Assembly (NCBI GenBank): GCA_002428685.1
Contig: DIXL01000074.1
Location: 6,886-70,885, forward strand
Length of the DNA: 64,000 nt
Origin: Cloacimonetes bacterium UBA6081
GTDB lineage: Bacteria; Cloacimonadota; Cloacimonadia; Cloacimonadales; Cloacimonadaceae
Direction of reading: 5' to 3'
In this document: positions 34,270-42,832 of the stretch, piece by piece
Position numbering within the stretch: position 1 is the first letter of the stretch
Layout: the number at the start of each line of letters is the position of its first letter
Notes under the pieces: generated by a model
Database searches by the model: none
The model's input: only the letters and a program-made list of their open reading frames with translations
Told to the model about the DNA's origin: nothing
Position numbers and translations under genes: made by a program

Positions 34270-34453
34270 CTTGATCTCCTTCTCGGTTACCCGACTGCTT
34301 AATATGGTTGCTACAAAGCACCCCTCGCACAGGTGGTCATGTCCTTTCCGCTCAATATGATAAGAAAGATCGAGGATATTCATGCTTGACATGGAGACAT
34401 CCAATTCCGATTATGTCCCCAGCCTACAGACCCTACATAGAATGCCCTCCGAG

Positions 34454-34489
34454 ACGTGGGAACACCGCCCGGTGTCTCCCACGTTTTTT
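34454..34489 (+). terminator. Intrinsic terminator near the prophage right end
   Basis: A long stem of ACGTGGGA plus ACACC pairs with GGTGT plus TCCCACGT (one bulged C, loop GCCC) and is followed by TTTTTT. It would stop + strand transcription before the transposase-site array. Confidence 0.85.
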
Positions 34490-34539
34490 GCGTAGGTTTT
34501 ATCGAGAATTATTCTGTTCAGGTGGAATGCTATTGATCG

Positions 34540-34741
34540 ATTTGCAAAAACGGTGATCAGATTTGCAGAAATGGTGATCAGAATCATTTGCAAAAACGGT
34601 GATCAAATTTGCAGAAACGGTGATCAGAATCATTTGCAAAAACGGTGATCAGATTTGCAGAAACGGTGATCAGAATCAGCCCCAAAAATGCCATTTGCAA
34701 TTTTCAGTGATCAGATTTGCAGTTTTCAGTGATCAAATACA
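34540..34741 (-). repeat. Right end: array of eight transposase-type sites
   Basis: Six 20-bp copies of ATTTGCARAAAYGGTGATCA start at 34540, 34561, 34586, 34607, 34632 and 34653. Two 21-bp variants ending TTTTCAGTGATCA start at 34693 and 34715. Copies come in pairs 21-22 bp apart, and the first three pairs repeat every 46 bp with a GAATC linker. The last copy forms the right terminus (R1), ending CA at 34741. The copy at 34561 is identical to the inverted L2 site at 879-898. Confidence 0.93.
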
Positions 34742-34746
34742 AGCAT
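34742..34746. repeat. Right copy of the 5-bp target-site duplication (AGCAT)
   Basis: It is identical to 742-746 and lies directly after the CA terminus. Joining sequence up to 746 with sequence from 34747 restores a plausible uninterrupted intergenic region. Confidence 0.88.
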
Positions 34747-34786
34747 GCTGTCCTTGAAAAAAGATGATAGGTGTAGCATTTTTTGC

Positions 34787-34815
34787 TTGACATATTATTA
34801 ACGAATTTGCATACT
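34787..34815 (+). promoter_or_regulatory. Sigma70-like promoter of the 34908 secreted protein
   Basis: A perfect -35 TTGACA (34787-34792), a 17-bp spacer and -10 CATACT (34810-34815) lie about 90 bp upstream of the ATG. The -35 is about 45 bp from the prophage right end, so prophage insertion leaves the core promoter intact but replaces everything upstream. Confidence 0.65.
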
Positions 34816-34907
34816 GTAAAAGTGTTAATGTTAGTGCCCTTAGACCTTAGGGATGTATATATTAACCAAATGTTTAGATGTTTAGGAAACTATTTAAAGG
34901 AGTTATG

Positions 34908-37900
34908 ATGCAACAGACAAAAATGTATTTTCTCCTGCTGCTCTTTTCGATGATAGCACTGTGTGCATGGGCATCAGTGAGCGAATATTCGTTCGCTTCT
35001 ACACTGGGAACTTTCACTGAAATAAGCGGTGGAACTATCTTGGGGACTGCAACCAACGATAATGAAAGCTTCAATGCTATCCCGTTGGGTTTCACTTTTA
35101 CATATAACGGGGTGGACTACACTAATGTAAGTATCCAAACCAACGGCTTCCTGGCTATGGGTGCGGAAGTGCTTACCAGTAACGTCGCCATCAGTTCTGC
35201 CACCGGAACCAATAATATCGTGGCCGCTTTAAACCGTGATATCAAAAGCCGTGATACCGGCGAATTGATGTATTTGCTTTCCGGCACTGAGCCCAATAGG
35301 GTATTCACGGTGCAGTGGAAACACTATCGCCGCGCTCCTACCTCCGCTGCAAATGATGATTTTTCCTTCCAGATTAAGCTGCAGGAAAACGGAGATAAAG
35401 TTAGCTATGTGTATGGAGCTTTCACAACCGTAACCTCCGCGGCTGCAGCTGCCATCCAGGTAGGGCTGCGGGGTGATTCCAATGCAGATTTTAACAATCG
35501 GACTACAACCACCGACTGGAGTAACACCACGGCAGGAACTGCCAATAATAATTTCTGCACCATGAGCGCAACGGTTTTCCCTGCTAGCGGATTAACTTTT
35601 ACATTTTCTCCACCAGCCATAGATGAAGTGCCACTTGCAGCGCAAAATCCAATCCCTGCTAATAATGCCACTAATGTGGCAATTGCAGCCAATTTAAGCT
35701 GGGTGTCCGGGGGTGGCGTGGTAGATGGATACAAGGTTTATCTGGGTACGGATAACCCACCAACCAACATAGTTAACGGCATCACTCAAACTGGTATTAC
35801 CTACAATCCTGCTGATTTTGCCTACAACACAATTTATTACTGGCAGATTTTGCCTTTCAACACTTTTGGCGATGCCATAAACTGTCCGGTTTGGAGCTTT
35901 ACCACTCTGGCCGACCCAACAGTAACAACCTTCCCCTATAACCAAAATTTTGATACAGTTACAGCCCCAGCCCTCCCCCTTGGCTGGACTACCATTAATG
36001 CCAATAACGATAGCTACACCTGGGAAACCTACGCAGGAAACAGTCAATCTGCCCCAAACAGCGCAAGAATGCGTTTTAATGCTACCCTGGCTATGAATGA
36101 CTGGCTGCTGACGCCACCTATGCAGCTTACCCAAGATTCATATTACAAGGTTCGTTTCTACTACCGGGGAGCCACTTCGAACAATCCGGAAAAAATGGCA
36201 CTTTATTGGGGAACACAACCTACTGAAGTGGCACTTACCAACCAGATGTTTGTGAATGAGAACATCACCAATATTACCTACACGTACGTAGAAGCCATTA
36301 TGCAGGCCCCTTCAGACGGGATATATTATTTTGGCTTCAAGGGCTATAGCGATATGGATATGTTCTATATCTATCTGGATACAGTGTCCATCTCAGTATG
36401 GGTGGAAGTGCTGAATCCGCCTACAAATCTGGCTGCCGCTATTACAGGGCACGACGTTCATTTAACTTGGAATGCGCCTATTATTTCCCGCAGTTTATTA
36501 GGTTATAAAGTATATCGCAATAACAGCTTGATCGGCACTGTGAGCTATCCAGACACACTTTATTATGACGATATAGCTGTGGCTTCCGGTCTTTATAGTT
36601 ATAGTGTATCTGCATTTTATACATCTGGGGAATCTGTGCCGGCCGGCCCCATCCTTGCAGACGTAGATCCAATCATCCCTCCGCCCACCAATCTCACTGC
36701 CACGGTGGTGGAGCGAAATGTAGTGCTAAATTGGACAAATCCGGAAGGAGATTGGATTACCTGGTGCAATATGGCTACAGGGAATTCTGTGGGAACAGGT
36801 GCTGCTACCGTTTTTGACGTGGCTCACCGCTGGACTCAAGATGATCTTGCTCCTTATGCGGGTCGATCGCTTTCCAGAATTGAATTTATCCCTGTATTTG
36901 CCAGCTGCACTTACACGGTAAAAATCTGGACTGGCGGCTCTGCCACGGACGCTGGAACTTTGGTTCATTCACAAGTAGTAGCCTCGCCTGTGATGAATGA
37001 ATGGAACACAGTGTATCTTACTGCCCTAATTCCTATTCCCACTGCCGGCGATATGTATTATGGCTATGAAGTAAACACCACAGGTGGCTATCCTGCCGGA
37101 GCGGATAGTGGCCCGCCCATCGAAGGAAAAGGCAACATGATGTATTTTGGGGGAGCTTGGACTACGCTTACTACCGTTGCTCCCACCTTAACTTATAACT
37201 GGTCTATCCGTGCCTTCACGCAAATTACTGCTCCTGCCTTTAGTAGCCTTAGGCCAATAGTTAGCCACGTTAATTATCACCTGGACACCCAAGCACTTGC
37301 CTTAAACCACTATACTCCTGCAGCTCCCGAAAGAGTGGTTATTGGCTATAAAATCTATCGTGACAGCGCGCTGATTGCCACTATAAATAGTGAGGAGATA
37401 GTTACCTATACAGATGCTTCCCTGCCCAATGCCACATACAATTATGGGGTTACGTCGTTTGCACCCACTGGTGAATCGGCTCCTTCCACGATTGAAGTAG
37501 TGGTTAATTTCCAATTAGCTCCTATGTTTTTCTCCGATGGCTTTGAGGATTATCCCGATTTTACCACCACTTTTGCGCCTTGGACGCTTAGAGACCAGGA
37601 TCATTCCAACACCTTTGGCATGACTGGCGTTACCTTCCCCGGCTCCGGAGCTGCCATGGCATACATGGTTTTCAATCCTTCGGCCACAACTCCCCCAATT
37701 ACAAGCGTTACGCCACATGAGGGTGCCAAGATGGCTGCTTCCTTTGGAGCCACTACTCCTCCCAACAACGATTGGCTGGTTACACCCAAAGTGCATTTGG
37801 GAACCGGTAGCGCGATCAAGTTCTTTGCCAAATCACATACCGGCAGCTTTGGACTGGAGAGATTCAGAGTTGGGGTGAGCACGCTTCCTTCCGTAATAAT

Positions 37901-38393
37901 TCAGGGCTTTACCTATATCTCCGACAATGATTATGTGGAAGCACCGGTAAACTGGACTGAATACGTATATGACCTTTCAGCCTACGATGGACAGAATATC
38001 TTTATTGGAATCCGCTGCGTTTCTGATAGTGCCTTTGTCTTCTACGTGGATGATTTTTCCATCCACTCCGTAGGGGGTAATGTGGTAGCTAACGACGATC
38101 CCACTACACCGGTATTGCAAAATGCCCTGTTTGGAAACTATCCCAACCCCTTTAACCCTGAAACAACCATCAAATTCAGCACCGCGGAGACTGGACCTGT
38201 TTCCATAGATATCTACAATGTAAAAGGCCAATTGGTAAAACGCCTGGTTGATGAAACTAAGGCTGCCGGTTCTCACTCCTTGGTTTATGACGGCACCGAT
38301 AACAATGGACGCCTCGTTGCCAGTGGTGTTTACTACTACAAGATGCAAGCTGGCAAATATAGCTCCACCCGTAAAATGATTCTGATGAAATAG
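34908..38393 (+). CDS. Large secreted adhesin-like protein with C-terminal sorting domain
   Basis: The protein has 1161 aa from ATG 34908 (AAAGGAG 5 bases upstream; ATG 34905 and 34878 are alternatives). A signal peptide (about 1-22, ending CAWA) is followed by a beta domain (FTFTYNGVDYTNVSIQTNGF), an Fn3-like domain and a cleaved-adhesin/jelly-roll domain (FDTVTAPALPLGWTTI, NDWLLTPP). More Fn3 repeats follow, one of which is split by a ~160-residue inserted domain (WITWCNMATG to NWSIRAF). A second adhesin-like jelly roll precedes the C-terminal ~80-residue sorting domain (NYPNPFNPETTIKF to the end). It should be exported and surface-attached through a type IX-like route. The substrate or ligand is unknown. 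Confidence 0.88.
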   Translation: MQQTKMYFLLLLFSMIALCAWASVSEYSFASTLGTFTEISGGTILGTATNDNESFNAIPLGFTFTYNGVDYTNVSIQTNGFLAMGAEVLTSNVAISSATGTNNIVAALNRDIKSRDTGELMYLLSGTEPNRVFTVQWKHYRRAPTSAANDDFSFQIKLQENGDKVSYVYGAFTTVTSAAAAAIQVGLRGDSNADFNNRTTTTDWSNTTAGTANNNFCTMSATVFPASGLTFTFSPPAIDEVPLAAQNPIPANNATNVAIAANLSWVSGGGVVDGYKVYLGTDNPPTNIVNGITQTGITYNPADFAYNTIYYWQILPFNTFGDAINCPVWSFTTLADPTVTTFPYNQNFDTVTAPALPLGWTTINANNDSYTWETYAGNSQSAPNSARMRFNATLAMNDWLLTPPMQLTQDSYYKVRFYYRGATSNNPEKMALYWGTQPTEVALTNQMFVNENITNITYTYVEAIMQAPSDGIYYFGFKGYSDMDMFYIYLDTVSISVWVEVLNPPTNLAAAITGHDVHLTWNAPIISRSLLGYKVYRNNSLIGTVSYPDTLYYDDIAVASGLYSYSVSAFYTSGESVPAGPILADVDPIIPPPTNLTATVVERNVVLNWTNPEGDWITWCNMATGNSVGTGAATVFDVAHRWTQDDLAPYAGRSLSRIEFIPVFASCTYTVKIWTGGSATDAGTLVHSQVVASPVMNEWNTVYLTALIPIPTAGDMYYGYEVNTTGGYPAGADSGPPIEGKGNMMYFGGAWTTLTTVAPTLTYNWSIRAFTQITAPAFSSLRPIVSHVNYHLDTQALALNHYTPAAPERVVIGYKIYRDSALIATINSEEIVTYTDASLPNATYNYGVTSFAPTGESAPSTIEVVVNFQLAPMFFSDGFEDYPDFTTTFAPWTLRDQDHSNTFGMTGVTFPGSGAAMAYMVFNPSATTPPITSVTPHEGAKMAASFGATTPPNNDWLVTPKVHLGTGSAIKFFAKSHTGSFGLERFRVGVSTLPSVIIQGFTYISDNDYVEAPVNWTEYVYDLSAYDGQNIFIGIRCVSDSAFVFYVDDFSIHSVGGNVVANDDPTTPVLQNALFGNYPNPFNPETTIKFSTAETGPVSIDIYNVKGQLVKRLVDETKAAGSHSLVYDGTDNNGRLVASGVYYYKMQAGKYSSTRKMILMK

Positions 38394-38430
38394 GTTAACG
38401 GGTTAGCAGGTTAACAGGTTAGCGGGTTAT
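38394..38430 (+). repeat. Short 16-bp tandem repeat directly after the adhesin stop codon
   Basis: Two and a quarter units of GTTAACGGGTTAGCAG / GTTAACAGGTTAGCGG begin at the base after TAG. They are followed by TATAATGAAAGCCCC leading into the terminator. The same consensus and the same 15-mer recur after the 58086-63542 gene. Confidence 0.8.
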
Positions 38431-38434
38431 AATG

Positions 38435-38464
38435 AAAGCCCCGGGTGTGAAGCCCGGGGCTTTT
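38435..38464 (+). terminator. Intrinsic terminator of the adhesin-like gene
   Basis: AAAGCCCCGGG pairs perfectly with CCCGGGGCTTT around a 7-base loop, followed by TTGTTG. It lies 42 bp after the stop codon. Confidence 0.85.
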
Positions 38465-38577
38465 GTTGTGTGGACTTTGTGGACAAAGTGGACAGTGTTG
38501 ACAATTGCACAATTGGCTGATAATGAGATGGGTCAAGTGTATTTTGCTCTTCTCCATTATTAGTTCTATCCTCCATC

Positions 38578-38660
38578 CATGCTACCATTGTCATATCATT
38601 CCCATATCATTCCCAATAATATTGAGAATGATATGGGAATGATATGGGAATGGTAGCATG
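38578..38660. repeat. Long near-perfect inverted repeat (35-bp arms)
   Basis: Arms 38578-38612 and 38626-38660 are complementary except for two adjacent positions, with a 13-base loop that is itself partly self-complementary. Each arm holds two copies or near-copies of ATATCATTCCC. It lies between two convergent genes and could be a small non-autonomous element, a structured RNA or a cruciform site. No coding frame fits. Confidence 0.8.
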
Positions 38661-38703
38661 TCAGGACTTCTTTCAGTCCATCGGCGCAGAAAGCATTCTG
38701 GGC

Positions 38704-38734
38704 AAACAAAAAAATACCCCCGCGAACGGGGGTA
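38704..38734 (-). terminator. Intrinsic terminator of the 38760-41966 gene
   Basis: Read on the minus strand, TACCCCCG / CGGGGGTA forms a perfect 8-bp stem with a 4-base loop followed by TTTTTTTG. It lies 26 bp after the gene's stop. Confidence 0.87.
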
Positions 38735-38759
38735 CAGTTAATTGTTCTGTATGTGTATT

Positions 38760-41700
38760 TTATTCCTTTTGTACTATTCCACCTGTTGCCAGCGGAAGAG
38801 CAGATGTGTTTATATTTCTACTTGTGAATGTTCTGGTTCCTCTGGTTGGAAGTGCTTCGCTATCTGCATAGACTTTGAAGAACTTCATGTCTTCAACACC
38901 GGTATAGACGTAGCTATTAGTGATAGGGCTGCCAAGCAGTGTCCATGCTCCATAAGGGTCATTCGCACCATAAACCATATAGTGATTTGCGGTTGGATCG
39001 CTTGCCCAATTAAGAGTAGGAGAACCACCATCGTTTATGATAGTTAAGGCAGGAGCAGCAGGGATTGCTGCACCGGTAGCTTCATAGGCTCTGATTAACC
39101 AGTCATTGGCATAGGCGTAGAGTTCACCATCTAACCACACATACGAAGTACCGCGTTTGTAGAGGTTGCTCATTATGAAGTTTGTTCCGCCTCCAACACC
39201 CTCATAAGATACCATGAAATACGGGGTTGTAATCTGAATGTTGTATGCAGACAGATCAGTTATTTGAGTAGATCCGTTAAATGTTATAGCGATAGGAGCG
39301 ATGAGATCTACAAGTTCACTTCCGTCATAACTGTAAACATGAATACTTCCTCCAAAAGTGGAACGACCTCTGCCAGAAACTGATGAAAGTTGCATAGCTT
39401 GAGAAGTTCCAAAGAAGGGATTAGTAAACATAACTGACGGACCAAAAGCACTTCCATAACCCGAATAAAACAATCCGGAAGCACCAAAATGCGATACCCA
39501 GACGGGATCAGCAACCATGAAGCTATAATTGGCTGATGTAAGCATATTATTTAAGCTATCCCATGCTTCGATCTTGTAGGTAACGGTGGTTTCCAATGCC
39601 TGAGCAGGAATTGAGGCATGGTAGGTGGGAGCAGTACCAAGGGTCATGGGGATGGCAGCACTCCAAGATGTTCCAGCATCTGTGGAGTAATATACATTAG
39701 CTCCACCAATTGGATTGTTCCAGATAGTATCATCTACAATATTTGCACTTAGAGGATAGCTAAGATCCTCGCGGGGAGTGCTGATAATCGGCAGATGTGT
39801 TAAAGTGGGAGGCATTGTATCCACAAGATAGTTTGTTACATCGACATCATCCACAAACCACGTATCGGCATCATATCCTTTGTAATTAAACGCCAAATAT
39901 ACGATTTGACCTGCATAGGCGTTAAGGTTGAGGGATACTTTTGCCCACGCATTGGCTGTGGCATTCTGAGACCAGAGTTCCACCCAGCCCGGATCTGTGG
40001 GATCGTTATTGGAGTTGATCTTCACTCCATTGTACACCATCCATGCAGGTATATAGCAGTAATTCCAGAATGAAAACACTGAGGTACCGGTAGCTGGAAT
40101 CTGCACCGGAGGTGTGATTAACCAACCGTTCTGCCCGGGATCCGGAACCTCAGCACTATAATCATGAAATGCTGATTGGGTTCCACCATGGACGTAAGTA
40201 GCTCCATCTGTTGCATACCACACATCCCAGTTTATGCCACCAGTATCAGCATCTATATCAGCTTCTGTCCAGTTGGCAGGCGGGAAAGTGGCTCCTTCAA
40301 AACCTTCATTCCAGGGGAAGGTGGTGATAACTTCAGCAGCCGAAACAGTGTCAAACCTCCAGATTTCGCTGTAGGCATTGGGCTGATCGGTTATACTGGC
40401 AACCACCGTCCAATACCATGTCTGACCTGCGGCCATCGTGAAATCCGGAATGTTATTGGAATTGCAGGAAGAAGAGAGATAGTATAATGAATCTGCGGGA
40501 TTATACACCGGCACTATCTCCAGTGAATAGCTTGGTGCAAAGAAATCTCCGGGGGCCAGATTAGCGTCATCCGCATCGATGCCAATGGTATAGTAACCCG
40601 GGAAAGCCCCCAACGATGATACTGCCCAGTCGAAGATGAAACCGGTGTAGGGCAGATCTTCCTGACCATTGGTTGGATAAACCAGGTTCGGAGGAGCGGG
40701 AGCTGCACTTACGGAGAAAATCTGAAAGTCGTCTATCTGCAGCGGAGTTCCAACTGGTGTGTTATCATTGGACTGGAAATACCAACGGAATTTCACCGTT
40801 TGACCTTCCAGATCTGTGAGATCACCATCCAAAGTGTAGCTGGCTATCATCGAGGCCCAAGTGTCCGGGCATCCAGAATATACATAGTTCATACCATCTG
40901 GATCATCGTAAGGGTTACTCATGTAATGCCAAGCTCCAGTGTGATAGATTTCCCAACCAAAGTAATCAACATCCGGGAAGACGCCAGAATCTGCGTAACT
41001 CCCTTTCAATTGGAAGTCTGCCGAGATTTGGGTAGCCCCGGTAGGAAGGACAATTTCCGGGCTTTCCAAGTAGTTCAGCATATTTATTGCATAGGTACCT
41101 GCACTATTCATGGACGACATGATATGGGTAGGTGAAGGTGCTCCTGCATCAGTAGCCAGATGCCAGAAATCACCTGCAGTGGGAACCAGGCTGCTCCAGC
41201 TCATTTGGCCGTCCAGGACACCGTTATTTGCGTAGGTTCCAAAGGCTATGTCATCCACCATAGCACCAAACATTTCTGGTTGTTCAGCAGTGCTATAGGC
41301 AGGGTCGGATGCAAAGGCGAAGCGAATCTTGACACTTGCGGTGCCGGCTACCAGGTAGCTGGAAAGATCCGCCGTTACAAGCGTCCAGGGGTGAATACCG
41401 CCCCAGGCAGCAATACCTTCGCCTTCGCCATGCTCGCTTCCAAAAGCGTAGGAGCAAGCCATGTCATAAGGCAGGCTCAACGCTGTGGTGGGAATCACTT
41501 CCCAGGAAAGACCATTATTTACCGAGATCCGGACATTGAAGGAATCCCAGCCATCATAGGGCGCAGTTGCCCCAGCGGTACCTTCTACGTTCAGCTTCAT
41601 ATAGAAGCTCAGATTGCTATTTCCGGTGGTGATGGTGCTGGCAGGAGTATCCAATACCAGATATTGGTGATTGTAATAGCCACCGATATCCGGAGGCTCT

Positions 41701-41966
41701 GCCAGATCTGGATCGCCCATCCACCAGCAGGGTGCTGCTAATGATCCGTCGTCGGCATAAATATGCCAATCGTTGGGAGAAACGGCACCATCATAGTGAG
41801 TCCAACCTGTTGCACCGGTTTCGAAATCCTCGGTGTAGAAAATATCCCGGGTTGGAAATTTCGGCTGAGTAATCTTGCTATTTTCCTGAGGCAAAGCTTT
41901 TGTAACGCCTGCCATTAAACCGGCGATGATAAACAGCATCGCCAAAAGGAATAAGAATTTCTTCAT
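38760..41966 (-). CDS. Large secreted protein with MAM/jelly-roll and Fn3-like domains
   Basis: This 1068-aa protein has a clear signal peptide (MKKFLFLLAMLFIIAGLMAG) and GGAG before the ATG. Jelly-roll units of the immune-inhibitor-A/MAM type recur (EDFETGATGWTHYDG, NNGLSWEVIPTTAL, PWNEGFEGATFPPANWTEAD, STDAGTSWSAAI). A final Fn3-like domain precedes the C-terminus. Unlike the other secreted proteins here, it ends ATGGIVQKE without a PNPFNP-type sorting domain, so it may be released or held by another route. No protease active site was seen. Confidence 0.85.
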   Translation of the reverse strand: MKKFLFLLAMLFIIAGLMAGVTKALPQENSKITQPKFPTRDIFYTEDFETGATGWTHYDGAVSPNDWHIYADDGSLAAPCWWMGDPDLAEPPDIGGYYNHQYLVLDTPASTITTGNSNLSFYMKLNVEGTAGATAPYDGWDSFNVRISVNNGLSWEVIPTTALSLPYDMACSYAFGSEHGEGEGIAAWGGIHPWTLVTADLSSYLVAGTASVKIRFAFASDPAYSTAEQPEMFGAMVDDIAFGTYANNGVLDGQMSWSSLVPTAGDFWHLATDAGAPSPTHIMSSMNSAGTYAINMLNYLESPEIVLPTGATQISADFQLKGSYADSGVFPDVDYFGWEIYHTGAWHYMSNPYDDPDGMNYVYSGCPDTWASMIASYTLDGDLTDLEGQTVKFRWYFQSNDNTPVGTPLQIDDFQIFSVSAAPAPPNLVYPTNGQEDLPYTGFIFDWAVSSLGAFPGYYTIGIDADDANLAPGDFFAPSYSLEIVPVYNPADSLYYLSSSCNSNNIPDFTMAAGQTWYWTVVASITDQPNAYSEIWRFDTVSAAEVITTFPWNEGFEGATFPPANWTEADIDADTGGINWDVWYATDGATYVHGGTQSAFHDYSAEVPDPGQNGWLITPPVQIPATGTSVFSFWNYCYIPAWMVYNGVKINSNNDPTDPGWVELWSQNATANAWAKVSLNLNAYAGQIVYLAFNYKGYDADTWFVDDVDVTNYLVDTMPPTLTHLPIISTPREDLSYPLSANIVDDTIWNNPIGGANVYYSTDAGTSWSAAIPMTLGTAPTYHASIPAQALETTVTYKIEAWDSLNNMLTSANYSFMVADPVWVSHFGASGLFYSGYGSAFGPSVMFTNPFFGTSQAMQLSSVSGRGRSTFGGSIHVYSYDGSELVDLIAPIAITFNGSTQITDLSAYNIQITTPYFMVSYEGVGGGTNFIMSNLYKRGTSYVWLDGELYAYANDWLIRAYEATGAAIPAAPALTIINDGGSPTLNWASDPTANHYMVYGANDPYGAWTLLGSPITNSYVYTGVEDMKFFKVYADSEALPTRGTRTFTSRNINTSALPLATGGIVQKE

Positions 41967-42832
41967 AATTTACTCCAGAAATTGTTATTAGTTTTTTTGT
42001 TTCAACTCTTAAAAAGGCAAAAAGCCGGTTATCCTCCTCCGGGAATTGGAAAAGGTTTTCCGGCTCTTTGAACTGATTTTGAAGATATAAATGAACTGCG
42101 GTTTCTGCTAAACAAATCCAATCCAGCAATCTTGATATAATGTGCGATGATTATTTCAAACAAGCTGTTATTGGAGTGTTTTTGCCTAAAACCATTATTA
42201 GACGGGGATTTTTGTAGTTTGTCGAAATAGTAGGAGAGTGTAAACGGATCTCTTTGCTCGCGCCATAAACGGTGTTTTTTTTCTGAATATACATCCGGCC
42301 ATACTTCTCGTTTCATCAAACTCCCAGTGGCTATTCCGCAAAAAAACTAAACAAACTCCATGCAAACAAACGAGCTCCTGTTTGGATAGAATATCCTGCT
42401 CGTGTTGTAAATAGAAAACATAAACCACTTTCCAAAGAAAGCAAATCTACTTTTTCACTTTTATAAGAGCCTGTGATCTTTGTCAAGGTTTTTTTGTGAT
42501 CGCTTCATTTTTCTCCTCAGAGAAAGCGCGAAGTTCTATCAGTCTATACTAAATTGCGTTTAGATCAACTAATTATGTGGCGAATCGGACTGCTGCACTT
42601 TGTCTGGATTTAACAGCAAAGCACTGCTTTAAACCTCTTGACCTTCCAACTTCATTTTTTTACGATTATTTAGCAGTCCATATTCTTAAACTGGATAGAT
42701 GGGAGTAAAATCTGGTATTTTTTTTTTGGCCGGGTTTATGCGACAAGCAAGGCCCGAAGAATAAATCCTTGACGAAATAATATCTGCACAAAAAATGTCA
42801 TCTCATCAGGAATAAACAATCCGGGAGATGGT
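41967..42832. other. Non-coding interval between divergent host genes
   Basis: This 866-bp A+T-rich stretch must contain the promoters of the divergent 41966 and 42833 genes. Short open frames on the minus strand lack ribosome sites and protein-like composition. A CTTGACG -35-like element at about 42767 precedes the 42833 gene. I see no RNA gene or repeat. Confidence 0.5.

Larger units (their letters stand above)
747..34741. mobile_element. Complete Mu-like transposable prophage (33,995 bp)
   Basis: The element starts TGTA and ends TACA (TG...CA ends) and is flanked by a perfect AGCAT duplication. The two terminal 27-bp sequences, read inward, match at 19 of 27 positions without gaps; they share TGTA, TCAC and CTGCAAAT at the same spacing. 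Inside are a repressor, a MuA-type transposase, a MuB-type ATPase, GemA/DUF3164-type early genes, packaging, head, tail and lysis genes, plus an efflux cargo block. All recognised genes are intact, so the prophage may be functional. No sheath or tail-tube pair of Mu type was seen; the tail genes look siphoviral. Other transposable siphophages (the D3112/B3 type) show the same combination of Mu replication with a non-contractile tail. Confidence 0.93.

Noticed and set aside
34308..34556. 82-codon + strand frame at the prophage right end
   Set aside because: It runs through the terminator at 34454-34489 and into the site array, with no ribosome site.
34540..34741. Repeat array considered as a CRISPR array
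   Set aside because: Units are 20-21 bp and separated by 0-5 bp or a single longer gap, with no unique spacers and no cas genes; the inverted copy at the opposite prophage end fits transposase sites.
34540..34741. Repeat array considered as plasmid-type iterons or a replication origin
   Set aside because: No Rep gene or DnaA boxes are adjacent, and the last copy coincides with the prophage terminus and target duplication.
42029..42319. Minus-strand open frames in the 41967-42832 gap
   Set aside because: They overlap one another, have no ribosome sites and an atypical composition; best read as chance.
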